NCBI GenBank assembly: GCA_026874595.1
Contig: CM049322.1
Coordinates: 55,032,386 to 55,096,385 of the forward strand
Reading direction: 5' to 3'
Length of the DNA stretch: 64,000 nt
Origin: Sipunculus nudus
Taxonomy: Eukaryota; Annelida; Sipuncula; Golfingiida; Sipunculidae
Made by a program: the position numbers and the translations under genes. Under the pieces are notes generated by a model that worked only from the letters and a program-made list of their open reading frames with translations, made no database searches and was not told where the DNA came from. Positions 11,037-22,474 of this stretch are shown here, piece after piece (the first letter of the stretch is position 1; each line of letters begins with the position of its first letter).

Positions 11037-11039
11037 TTC

Positions 11040-12025
11040 GAAAAAGTTAACGGAGATTAAGTATCTGCCTTTCAAATGCAGGCCTGGACAGTCGAATGGT
11101 AACAAGTTCGGTCCTCTCTTGGGGCGATATGGCCATATGATAGTGGGTTGTAGTTATGCTTATCTCTGGTTTCTACGGTGTCATCTATTTCTATAGCGAC
11201 GTACCACTAAACGCCACCATTTGCACTACGGAGAGTGTCTAGAATAAGTAATTATAATATTTATACAACCAATGTAAAATAGATAAGTTTAAATTAAATT
11301 TAAAATTTAAATATAAATGCACATGAACTGTGTAATTTCAGCAAGAACCGGCCACGATAAATTTGATCTACAAGTTAATGGCAGGGCATTAAAATTCCTA
11401 CTGCACTCGTAGTGGGGCTAAAGGTTAGTGTGTAAACCAGAAAAGTACATTGGCATTCCTTGTTTGCAGCCTGTAGCCCGTGCTCACTCTGGTTGGCATT
11501 CCTTCCATCTTTACTTTCTAATCACGTGAAATAACACCTGCTTGTGTGCTTTGCTCGATCTTTTTTTGGTCAATAATTATATACGACATAAATTGGAAGG
11601 CGGGATAACATAAAGCAATATTCCTAATGCAGCTGACCCAATCGCAGAATTAAGTGTTTCTTTAAAGATTATCGGCAGGTAAAAACGCATGTTTTTTTTT
11701 ATTATCTGATGTTTTGTTTGTCTTTTCTTAACCTTGATTGCTATAGCTTTGTACATTTGATTGCTATATTTTATACAGGTTCTGGTTCAAAGTAATTTTG
11801 GTTTGCTTGTATTGATTCATACGAATAATATTTGTTATGAACATGATTTTATGATATCTCTCTTAAATATTACGCCCTTACTATATTCATATTTCAGGTT
11901 TCCAGACCAACCTTTAGAATTAAATGTATAGAATTTAATACACTAACAGATTGACTAAAAATTAAAACTTTGCATGAAAAGTTAAATACACACTTTTCAT
12001 TGATATTATATCTATATCTATATAA

Positions 12026-12030
<5 letters not shown>
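11040..12030. other. no gene recognised
   Basis: AT-rich intergenic sequence without coding signal or clear repeats. Confidence 0.5.

Positions 12031-12064
<34 letters not shown>
12031..12064. repeat. (TA)n microsatellite
   Basis: TA dinucleotide run of about 34 bp, preceded by interrupted TA-rich sequence. Confidence 0.93.
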
Positions 12065-12065
<1 letters not shown>

Positions 12066-12250
12066 CATTTCTAAATTATCCAGGTGGGCTCAAAACTTTC
12101 AGTAAACATAATCAGAGAGACATCAACGCCAACATTTCAATCAATCACATTATGTAGATAACCTATAGACGATTCCTTACATTTCTGATACCCCTGTAGC
12201 CTTCCTCAGAGCGAATGAGACAATGTTGAAATGGTAAACAAACTGTGGTT
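12065..12250 (-). mobile_element. possible retroelement terminal fragment next to (TA)n
   Basis: On the minus strand this contains CTGAGGA (12203-12209) and, 17 bp further, GAAAT (12181-12185). That is the order of a degenerate hammerhead-ribozyme core as found in the terminal repeats of Penelope-like elements. The fragment runs up to the AT microsatellite. Stem II would be poorly paired, so this is at best a decayed copy and may be coincidence. Confidence 0.22.
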
Positions 12251-12970
12251 TGCAAGAGGTAGGGATAATGTGCTGAGTGCCGGGTATTGAGACAGAAAGG
12301 CCTTATCCTTTCTAATCCTTTTATGTGTGTTCGTAGGGTATGAATGTGCTTTTGTTCGGATGTTTATCTGTCTTTGCTGGAGGGAAAGTTGCCTTTGAGG
12401 ATGGTGCATGTTAAATCTATGAGAGAATGGTGGGATTGGTTAAAATGTGCGGTCATAGTGAAGCTGGGGGTGTTATTGTGGATATTTTTTATTTTATTTT
12501 ACGGGGGGGGGGGTTCATTCTGAGCCTGAATTTGGAACTTGTTTCTCATATATAACTTCCCACCTCATTAGGACATTTTCAAGTAATAAAGTAATGACGT
12601 TTGATTACATGCGAGGAAAAGGGCCTGTCCTAAGGCTTATGTCAGATCATGAGGGCTTAAATGTGGGTTGGGTGTTTAAAATATCGCAAATCTCACAGCG
12701 GCGGTTACCGCATTAGTCATTCCCTGACGGGCTTTTGTTTGTGAACACGTCAGATGATTTTATCTATACTGTAACTTTTCATTTACCATTTTCGAAATAT
12801 TATATTAGATTTTTTTTTTATTATTATTATATTATCACACCAAAAAAAATCACCATAAAAATCATATCATATATTATCGGTTGGATCATAATTTTTGTTG
12901 TTGTCGGTGATTGGTAATAGTTGTTGAGGATTTATAATAAATTTTGTTGCAGCTGGTTTTTCTTCTCTTC
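12251..12970. other. no gene recognised
   Basis: AT-rich sequence with a short poly-G run near 12505-12512 and T-rich tracts. Nothing coding was recognised. Confidence 0.45.
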
Positions 12971-12972
12971 AG

Positions 12973-13037
12973 CGAGATCGGCAAACACTTCATACTTTGT
13001 GGCCTCTTGGCCTGGCGGCGCCAAAGCAAAGACGACG
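12973..13037 (+). CDS. possible 65-bp exon in a locally GC-richer patch
   Basis: A strong pyrimidine tract and acceptor (tttttcttctcttcag) precede, and a consensus donor (GACG|gtgagc) follows, 65 bp whose GC content is well above the flanks. One frame reads EIGKHFILCGLLAWRRQSK, another RSANTSYFVASWPGGAKAK; both are open. No partner exon or family was recognised. The GC-richer patch continues to about 13290 with open frames on both strands that shadow each other. Confidence 0.27.
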
Positions 13038-13299
13038 GTGAGCTCCGGCAGACGACACCCCCGTGATATCTTTTGCCACAACAACGGCAGCTACAAGCAC
13101 GTGGGTGGCCATGGCAGCACAAGGATGACGACACAGTGTTAGCTTCACGTGGATCACCCTTCCGCCAGAGGTCGTTTCCACTCAAAACGAATCTCTTCTG
13201 TTTGGGCACTGTGGGAAGGACCGAACTACTTGACAAGTGTAGCCTGGTACCAAATTCTCTTAACACGGACTTAACGGACGGACTAACCATAACTACAGC

Positions 13300-14400
13300 A
13301 CATATATACCGGGTTACTTATCAGCTAATAGTCAGACGTCAGCTGAGCTAAAATTGTGGGTTCCCTTAACTTGCCGAAGCCCGAAGTTCAGCCCCGTATA
13401 TATTATGCACTTATATAGTACATCCCAGTACCCGTGTCAACAAAGTTTTCTGGGATAATTTTTCATACGTGTAAAGCAGTGTAAACCTTTCTTGTCCAAA
13501 GGTTGCAGGAGCTATTCCGCCGACTACCTGCGTAAAAAGTAATGCCTTACCTTGTTTTGATTTTGTATGAGACAATCTAAAATATGACAAAACAGATCAC
13601 AGCGTTTACGAATTTTTCCTTGTCTGAGAACTGATAATAAAAAAGCCAGTCAAACTTATGACGTCAGTCAATTGAAGGTGACGTGCGACCGAACATTGTG
13701 ACGTCTTTGTGACGTCACTGTTCTCTAACGAACACAAAACGCAGCCATAGACACAGAAGTGAACCATGGAGGAATGTACTGTCCAGCAGTGCCGATAAGA
13801 CGCCAACCACGGTATTTCAGCATAAATAAAGCAAAAGAGTCGCAAAGTAAATTCGTTTAACATGACATAGAACTACTTTACACAAATTTCAACGCATTTT
13901 AACGGACTACATTGGCCCCTTTTCACCACTTGTGTATTTCCGCTGTCAGTGTACATGTTGATGCCGCGCGGTGCATTATTGGAGTCAGATTTTGACTCCA
14001 ACAATCCCTAGACAGCAGTGTCGTACTCTTGAGAGTCCGAGTCTGCGCAGTGTGCACGTGGATATGACGTACTGGTACCATGAAATATGTAAATTATGTT
14101 TATGTTGGAATTCAGTATAGTACGATATTGAGTCAATGTATGTGGACGTGGATAGGACGACACAGAGGCCTGTCCATCCGACTGTTAAAACACACTTGGG
14201 AATAGTGACACACGTATGTAATAATTGAATAAATTATAAAGAAACATAAGATGGATTCATTTCAGACAAGTTGTATCACACAGAACTATAGGCCTTTACC
14301 ACGAGCATGCGCACTGCGCGTAACGGTCATCTATAGAGTTCGGCTCTTTGTGAACTACCTTGCTAGTTTTGTAAAAATAAAATGAGTTTTTATGACATAT
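13300..14400. other. no gene recognised; one perfect hairpin
   Basis: Mixed composition. The only structure noted is a 9-bp perfect inverted repeat (TTGGAGTCA / TGACTCCAA, 13979-14001) with a 5-base loop. No exon could be supported. Confidence 0.4.
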
Positions 14401-14436
14401 ATAATCCTTAACTTGTTGATATAACGAACCCGATCA

Positions 14437-14453
14437 GTTTCAGTCGTCATCAG
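14437..14453 (-). other. CTGATGA...GAAAC motif
   Basis: On the minus strand CTGATGA is followed after five bases by GAAAC, then by a tgatcggg string similar to one in the 25.6-kb inverted-repeat arm. A five-base insert cannot form a normal hammerhead stem II, so no activity is implied. It may mark a decayed copy of the same repeat family. Confidence 0.2.
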
Positions 14454-14562
14454 CAGGCAGAGCTAGTGAAGTGGGAAAGGTCTATAACTATTACGTAAAC
14501 AAAACTCATGATGTTGAATAGCGTACTGATGTAAAATTGTCATGACAACGTGATTGAATGAA

Positions 14563-14576
14563 CCCCCCCCCCCCCC
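14563..14576. repeat. poly-C tract
   Basis: Run of 14 C. Assembly length of such tracts is unreliable. Confidence 0.9.
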
Positions 14577-14759
14577 GGCCCGATCAGTCAAGTGACTTTG
14601 ACGTTATGGTTTGTCATGTCACCGTCATACACGGCTTGATCAACAAATGTTATGTTAATTCAGGACCGACAACTCTAAAGGGTCGCGCCAAGGTGGAGCA
14701 TATCTGTCGACGTTACGTCCATTGTATAAAGTGTCCCATTTAATTTAATTAGGGTAATA

Positions 14760-14940
14760 TTGTATATAGCATATCTTCGTTGATTGGTGTAACCAGCAAA
14801 GGATCGAACCTGCGTCTTTGTACCAAACTCATCGGCAACGACCCCTCGCGGGAACCTTAGGAATCGAAGATTCTGCGTTCTTTTCCAAGCAGTACCACTC
14901 AGATATATGGCAGCAAGATTACGATAAACATCGTCAGCTG
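14760..14940 (-). mobile_element. possible SINE fragment
   Basis: On the minus strand a B-box-like GGTTCGATCC is preceded by a tRNA-like stretch (gttgccgatgagtttgg). No second copy was seen in the window and no A box was located with confidence. It could be a SINE of a different family or a chance match. Confidence 0.25.
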
Positions 14941-15090
14941 AAATGTATAGTAGCATGTCATTATAGTACATTTACTTATCCAATCATTGTTCAGATGTTT
15001 ATGCACGTACCAAAAGGGGTGGGTTAACCCCCTCAAAATATATACCTGGTGGAAATATTGAGAAAATTTATTTTTAAAGTAGTGTAACCA

Positions 15091-15106
15091 CCCCCCCCCC
15101 CCCCCC
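15091..15106. repeat. poly-C tract
   Basis: Run of 16 C in otherwise AT-rich sequence. Confidence 0.9.
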
Positions 15107-17360
15107 GTACATGGCCTCTGAAAGTTGTAAAGTCGTGAAAAATGTGAAAATCATCATAGAGCCATCTCCTATAAGGATACAAGGCTTACAGGTGTTGGTG
15201 AGTTATTACTATTATATACCCACATTTTGGTTCCATTGTTTGTGTTTGGACTCTAACGGATTCCTCAGAGTACACAAGCGTTAAAAATTTGTTCTCCTTT
15301 ATTTAGGTTATTTTTTCTGTTTTTCATTTTTTTTCTGCTATGTTTGGGCTAGATCCTATATATGGTTGGTTTTCGAAAATTGACCTTTGTGCTTATTATT
15401 AGTCTTAAGTGACAGAGTTGCACCTGATATTTACTTTGGACCTTGACCTGATATCCATGGTCATACACTCCATATCTGATTCCCAATTATTGCTCAGTTT
15501 GGAGCGTCAAGGGGTATTCCAGTGATCGCTAAGACTGATTGCAAACATCTAGTTTTTCTTTATTTATGGACATGTAAAACACCATATTAAAATATTTTGG
15601 GAAGATATCCCTTTAAATAACTAACATTACTTTGCTTAACTAGGTATTTCTCTACATTTGCTTTTTATTAAAGCAAAATACATATTTTGGACAATTTTGG
15701 CAGAATGTAATAAAAAATTAATATATGTAAGTACTGATACGCAATTATTATCGAGATTAAAGTTCAATACTTGAAAATTCCCATCAAATAAGAACATAAT
15801 TTAAACATATTTGGTTTAAAAAATGCCAGAATACCTTTCTATCGTCAGAAACAACTCGTACATAATAAAGACGTTGTGAGGCGTGTTAACAAAATCTTTC
15901 TGTGCTTACCCCTCCAATATGTGGGAATTTAAAAAAAGTACTCCCTACAAAAAATATTAATTATAAGTGGCTCTTTTACTAAAGATAAATTTATCTATGA
16001 TTGATGAGCATAGCAAATTTAAAGCAGTGTATGGATTAATTATTGAAAAATGAAATTCCGTATGAACTTCAAATGAAAAGATCATTGTGAAACTTGGGCA
16101 AATTTTGTTTAAATGTAAGATTGATTACAGGAATGTATACGTCATTAATCAATTTTAGTGCAGCACGGATTAAGCATCAGATGAGTCTGGCTGTCAAGGT
16201 TTATACAGTCACATAGCTCTTAGAAGAAAGGTCATTATTACTTAATTTAAGGTTTCCCGCATGATTCAAAAGGACTTGTTTGGAGGCATGATCTACGTCT
16301 AAAATCATCTTGTACTTGAAACTAATGTTTGCTGTTACCATATCTCTTCGCCTTATTTTGTTCAGCTGAAAGAAACAGGTTATCATTATTTCTTCATACA
16401 GATAGAGATCTTCCAACAAAGACCACCTGTATTGGATTTTGTGAGGGAGATGCTGTCGATTTATTTATAGTTATAACTGAAAAAGTGTTTCCATCAACAA
16501 AAGTATGGGCATTAATTCATACAGAAAGAAGAACCCTGAACCTGTGAGTCTAACTAAGGCCATACGCTAATTATATCAATGAACTATGGTAATATTACAT
16601 CAATACCAGTTAATATGATCATGTCAGTATATTTGACACAACTTCAAACGGTTTTAAAGCCCAATGTATAAAGGGGTTGAAGAATCTATGAAAAAAAAAC
16701 TGGAAAAAGGTATTCTTTTATATTTTATGGAAACTTCGGTTGGGTTATACAGGGGGGTTACACTTAAAAGAAAATATGGAAAAATTTATTTCCAGCGTTT
16801 AATATGCAGGTACATAAACTGAGGGGATTAGAGTATCGGTTTCCGAAATTTGTAAAATAATACCCACCCCTTTATGTATAAGAAAAGTTTGTTTCGGACC
16901 GACAGGGTTTCCGAACCCTTCTAACTTTTCTGTGTATTTGGCTTCTATCCTTATACATGGAGAGACCTATTGGTTTATGTGTATGTGTATATGAGTAGAC
17001 TTTGTAATTGTTTAGAGACTCTGATTACAATATGACATTTTTACCTTATAACAATGTGACAGCTTTACCTATCTAGTTTACATGACTTTACTAAACTACT
17101 TGAGCACGTTAATCGAATTGTCTCAGTGGTGGATCAATTGGTTATGTATTTAACCTTATTATATATAAAAGTCTTGAGTATGTCTGTTTTGTGTTTCATG
17201 CATTCTTCATATCTATTTATCTTTTATCTGTTCGTATCACTATTTTCTAGTCAAATGACCATAAAACTGCCTCCTTGCTTAACGTCGTGAAATATTTTGT
17301 CACATGTTATTGCAACTGATGAATATAATAAAAATGAATGAAACTTATGTGTCTTTTCTT
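15107..17360. other. no gene recognised
   Basis: More than 2 kb of AT-rich sequence. Short ORFs at 16201-16547 on both strands overlap each other and show no domain. No RNA gene or repeat structure recognised. Confidence 0.5.
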
Positions 17361-17396
17361 GACATTATTGACATTATTGACATTATTGACATTAGT
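17361..17396. repeat. 9-bp tandem repeat (gacattatt x4)
   Basis: Four perfect or near-perfect consecutive copies of gacattatt. Confidence 0.9.
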
Positions 17397-17750
17397 TTTT
17401 ACATCCGTGTACAGTATTTTAAACAGCGCCCCCCCCCCCCAAAAAAATAAAAATAAAAAATAAAAATCCATACACAAAATTAATCCAGAGACATCCTAAA
17501 TCTGTCATGAGATAAATAAGAAACTGGATGTACGGATCTAATAAGTTGACTATGATAACTGATTCTTTTCCACATATTCCTAGTTTTTTTAGTTTAGTGT
17601 TCTGACAAGTATCCCCCCGTGTTTCGAGTAACAATAATGTAGATGAATATTGACATTTTTTACTAATATGGCAAAATCTAAAATTTTCTTGGATATCTAT
17701 CTGAAATTTTTCATACAAAAAATGTAATTTAATACCCGCACATACACAAA

Positions 17751-17752
<2 letters not shown>

Positions 17753-17801
<49 letters not shown>

Positions 17802-17860
17802 GAAATTTGAATTTGCTTAGCAGATTTCCTGCAGCCAACTTCACCCCCCCCCCCCCCCCC
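17753..17860. repeat. (TA)n microsatellite and nearby poly-C tract
   Basis: TA run 17753-17799. About 45 bp further is a run of about 17 C (17844-17860). Confidence 0.93.
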
Positions 17861-18354
17861 GCTTATAACATAAGAAAGATTAGCAATAACCGACGTGTCT
17901 ATACTTTACAGAGAATGGGCTATATTAACCGAGTGACTGGAGAGAGCGTAACAAATTAAGTTGGTATGAGATAAGATGGTGTATAGACTACAGGTTAACA
18001 CATCGCCAGCTTCGCCATTTCAGGGTACTTTAAAAACATTATTATATTCTGGGTTACATTAGTCAAACGTTTGTTATAGGCTGACAGTTATAGCTATTTT
18101 GATCGGTACGCATTAATTAAGGAATTTTTAAAACTACCTGTAATCTACCCTGAAATCATGGTACCTGTGTATTTCAAGGTATATCTAAGATCATGCGATT
18201 ATATTGATACTGAAAATATGTGTTAATATATCCACTTAATTACTGATTTAAGTAATGGTTTTTAATATACTCAGTCAGAGTAATTATTAATGCATTACTG
18301 AATTTAGCTTGCCATAATTAAGCTGTTTACATTACCTGATATACATACACACAT

Positions 18355-18397
18355 TTATATATATATATATATATACATGTATATATATATATATATT
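18355..18397. repeat. interrupted (TA)n microsatellite
   Basis: Two TA runs separated by a short catg interruption. Confidence 0.92.
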
Positions 18398-18399
18398 TA

Positions 18400-20100
18400 A
18401 AACTGTGTGTTTAGCTGTGTTCTAGCTACGTTCCTGGATGTCCTGTGTCGCGATATACTGAAGTGTTTAGCAACATAAAAAAATAGGCAGATACTAGAAT
18501 GGCAAAGGAGGTCCTTCCGTGGGTGACAAGACGATTGAGTTTTCTCAAGGAAATGCCAATGTGAAAGTGAGTCGTCATATAAATTCCTTGTAGATGTGGA
18601 GTGTGCTGTTATCACTTTCCTCCAGACAGCCCTTAGACACGCCCCGCTCTACGTTTTAGCAGGGTCGAGACTCTCATATCCGAGGCGTTCATGGATCTCT
18701 AAGTCTCAGGAAGCCTGAAGCATATTTTAAGATGTCCTACGACCTTTATGTAATCATCAACTTTTCTTTAAAGAAGGGTACAATTTTATGTGAAGTATTT
18801 CTGCAATCGACCAATTAACGACCTCTCAACAGTTCAAATTCAGTATTCTCACATTTTACCAAGGTGACGAGCTCATTCTTTTTATTATCTTTAAAATATA
18901 ACTTAGGAAAAAGCTGTATATTCGCGTTAAGAGAACTATGATCTCGGCATCTCAAACCGGCTTCCTGGTGAGTGGACTGTGTCTCACAAGTTATTGAAGA
19001 ATGAACCCTAAAAGGTTATGTCTGCCCACTTGAATTCCAATATATGACATAAACATTGGCTTATATCAAATATCTTGAATAGTTGCATATGGTTGTTATA
19101 CCCTGCAAAAACAGAATTTAGAAACAGCCAGACACAATCAACTTATACTGATCTTGACAACTGTGTTGGTTTACGTCAACGGATTTCGTCAGTCTGAATA
19201 CCGCTGGTCAATGTCTACATGTCCTAAACTTCTTTTTATTATGTGTTATTTATATTTATCATATATCTATTTGATACGACAGTTCGTCGTTTTATTCTTT
19301 ATGGTTATTTAAGTTCATTTAATCAAGTGAATTCGTCAAAACAGCTTAGAAGACTCAACAGTTTTTACTCAAAAGTTACACTGAAGTACGCGTTGTTTCA
19401 TCGTCTAAAATAATCTGGATCACGAGACTCTGGTTGTGAGAGATACGTTTTGTCACTTAGTAACTGCACGTGGAATTAAAAGTGTAATACATGGCAGAAA
19501 AACTTGTCCACATTTTAAGTATTTACCCCTGGTCATTTATCCGATTTATCCCAGTATTGACCCAGGGTAGAATTTGAACAAAGGAATTCATTTTGGTTTC
19601 TGGCGGCCAAGTAACTTTTTCTTCGGCACTGAACTTTGTGAGGGAGGGGGAAAATTCTACATGAAGTAACAAATCGCATAACTTATGCAAATTTCATAAA
19701 TAACTGCATTAACAAACAAGACGAATATAGAATACATCATGTGAAACGCCAATCTTGAACAGGCACATGATGATTTAAAGCTGGTAAACTGTCCCCTTTT
19801 CCCGACAGGGGGAGCAACCTACTGTTCATGGTTGAATTCCCATTGTAGTAAAGGAACCGTTCAAGTAACATAAAAGTTGACGTTAAAGTTCTTTTTTGAA
19901 AGTTTTGAAGAGTATAAATCATATTAATTCTTTGAAAAAATGTCACAGATATGCGTAGAGGATTTTTATGATGATGCAGTAAATTTATATCGTTAGATAT
20001 AAAGTTCAATTAGAAAATTAATTAATAAAACGAGAAAACGGACTGCGGGACGGAGAGAGTCGAGTAACCAGAGCTCCACAAGGATCCAAAGGCGGGTTTT
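18400..20100. other. no gene recognised
   Basis: AT-rich intergenic sequence. Short minus-strand ORFs (18397-18615, 19737-20009) have no recognisable domain. Confidence 0.45.
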
Positions 20101-20104
20101 CCGG

Positions 20105-21530
20105 GTTGATGAACTCTACAAGGAGGCGACAGCTCCAGCTGATGAACTTTACAAGGGAGGCGCGATCTCCAGATGATGAGCATTACAAGAAGGGGAGAGC
20201 TCCAGATGATGAACTCTACAAGGGAGGCGCGATCTCCAGATGATGAACATTACAAAGAGGGGAGAGCTCCAGATGATGAACTTTACAAAGAGGCGACAGC
20301 TCCAGATGATGAACTCTACAAGGAGGTCAGAGCTCCAAGTGATGAACTCTATAAGGAGGCGAGACCTCCAGATGATGAACATTACAAAGAGGGGAGAGCT
20401 CCAGATGATAATCTTTACAAAGTGGCGAGAGCTCCAGATGATGAACTCTACACGAAGGCGAGAGCTCCTGATGATGAACTCTTCAAGGGGGCGAGAGCTC
20501 CAGATGATGAACTGTACAATGAGGCGAGACCTCCAGATGATGAACTCTACAAGGAGGTGAGACCTCCAGATGATGAACTCTACAAGGAGGCAAGTTCTCC
20601 AGATGATGAACTCTACATTGAGCCGAGTCCTCCAGATGATGAACTCTACAAGGAGGCGAGTCCTCCAGATGATGAACTCTACAAGGAGGCGAGACCTCCA
20701 GATGATGAACTCTACAATGAGGCGAGTGCTCCAGATGATGAACTCTACAATGAGGCGTGAGCTCCTGATGATGAACTCTTCAAGGGGGCGAGAGCTCCAG
20801 ATGATGAACTCTACAATGAGGCGAGACCTCCAGATGATGAACTCTACAAGGAGGCGAGACCTCCAGATGATGAACTCTAAAAGGAGGCAAGTTCTCCAGA
20901 TGATGAACTCTACATTGAGCCGAGTCCTCCAGATGATGAACTCTACAAGGAGGCGAGTCCTCCAGATGATGAACTCTACAAGGAGGCGAGACCTCCAGAT
21001 GATGAACTCTACAATGAGGCGAGAGCTCCAGATGATGAACTCTACAATGAGGCGAGTCCTCCAGATGATGAACTCTACAAGGAGGCGAGACCTCCAGATG
21101 ATGAACTCTACAATGAGGCGAGTCCTCCAGATGATGAACTCCACAAGGAGGCGAGACCTCCAGATGATGAACTCTACAATGAGGCGAGTCCTCCAGATGA
21201 TGAACTCTACATGGAGGCGAGTCCTCCAGATGATGAACTCTACAAGGAGGCGAGTCCTCCAGATGATGAAATCTACAAGGAGGCGAGACCTCCAGGTGAT
21301 GAATGTACAAAAAAGCGAGAGCTCCAGATGACGAACTCTACAAGGACTCGAGAGCTCCAGATGACGAACTTTACAAGGAGGCGAGAGCTCCAGATGACGA
21401 ACTCTACAAGGAGGCGAGACCTCCAGATGACGAACTCTACAAGGAGGCGAGACCTCCAGATGACGCACTCTACAAGGAGGCGAGACCTCTAGATGATGGA
21501 CTCTACAACAAGGCGAGAGCTCCAAAATTA
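20105..21530. repeat. 33-bp minisatellite, about 43 copies, with 297-bp higher-order repeat
   Basis: Tandem units of 33 bp with core ctccagatgatgaactctac followed by a variable aaggaggcgaga part. Because the unit is 11 codons long, several frames stay open on both strands, including a 458-codon minus frame and a plus frame repeating PPDDELYKEAR. The plus frame is broken by TGA at 20758-20760, TAA at 20878-20880 and a frameshift near 21300. A variant block (gctcctgatg...cttcaaggggg and ...ctacattgagccg) recurs exactly 297 bp apart (20464/20761 and 20614/20911), a nine-unit higher-order repeat. Units near 21320-21470 share gatgac in place of gatgat, marking local homogenisation. Degenerate units continue to about 21690. 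Best annotated as a minisatellite; a repeat-protein exon remains possible. Confidence 0.93.
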
Positions 21531-22470
21531 AGTATTTGTTACGGGGCGAGGTATTCGAGAAAATGACCTCTGCATTGAGATGAGATTTCCAAAATGCAAA
21601 ACTATATAAGGATTTCAGATCTTCAAGATGAGGAACTGTATAAGGAGTTGGAAACTTAGAAATAATGAACTATAAAAGAAGCCGATACCTGCGAGATAAT
21701 TACTTAGTATTCCCATGTGTTAACACGGCTATTTTTTTCACGAAAGTTTATCCCCGGGACAAAACCCCTAGCCGAATTTAGTGATTTGAAAACTCTCGAG
21801 ATGATTAATGTGTAATTAAATGTTCTGTTTATAATCCAGGTAGCCAGCACGGTAATCTTACAGATAATCATTATTGTTAATCACTATTGTTACATTGAAA
21901 GAAATATAACACAGGAGACAACGTGGAATCAAATTAGTGCTGACGTCTATCGCTTGAAGAATAAACTATTCAAGCAGGAGCGTGACGCTCATTTCGAATT
22001 CCTCCAGGTGGCGCTTCGATGAGTTAGGGTACCAGGGAGTACCGGGATTTCTTGTAAAGCAAAGTTCAATCTAGTAAACATACCAGCAAGGCCCGTGGAA
22101 AATCGACCGTACTACAGGCAAATACAGTAGTAAATACTTGTCCTAAGCTTTGTTGATTTTCATTAAGTTGGTCGGAAACTGCTTATGTTTCCAAATATGT
22201 TTCGGAACAAGCCCGTGGAAAAGAAATAATTCGAGCCATGGTTTGTTGCTTAGTCTTAGGTAAAATCAACGCAAAATGGTATATCCAAAAAATTATCTAA
22301 ATATTTGCAGAGGGTTAAAACCGAATGAACACTCCATAAGATTATGTAGGTAATCAGAATTAACATAATATAATTTTTTTCTTAAACCCTTCTCTTGAAA
22401 AAAAAAACAACTGCGTATTAGTTATATTGATACAAAACTTTCATTATTTGTTTTGTCATTTATACATAAG
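21531..22470. other. no gene recognised; one CTCF-like site
   Basis: AT-rich sequence with decaying 33-bp units at the left edge. Positions 22001-22014 match 13 of 14 positions of the general CTCF core consensus; a single match has little weight. Confidence 0.4.
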
Positions 22471-22474
22471 ATAA

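Noticed and set aside
13979-14001. 9-bp perfect hairpin as a terminator or miRNA precursor
   Set aside because: Too short for a miRNA precursor and no transcription unit nearby; such hairpins are expected by chance in 64 kb.
20149-21525. 458-codon open frame on the minus strand
   Set aside because: It is a translation of the 33-bp minisatellite, open because the unit is a multiple of three; its sequence changes character at the array frameshift.
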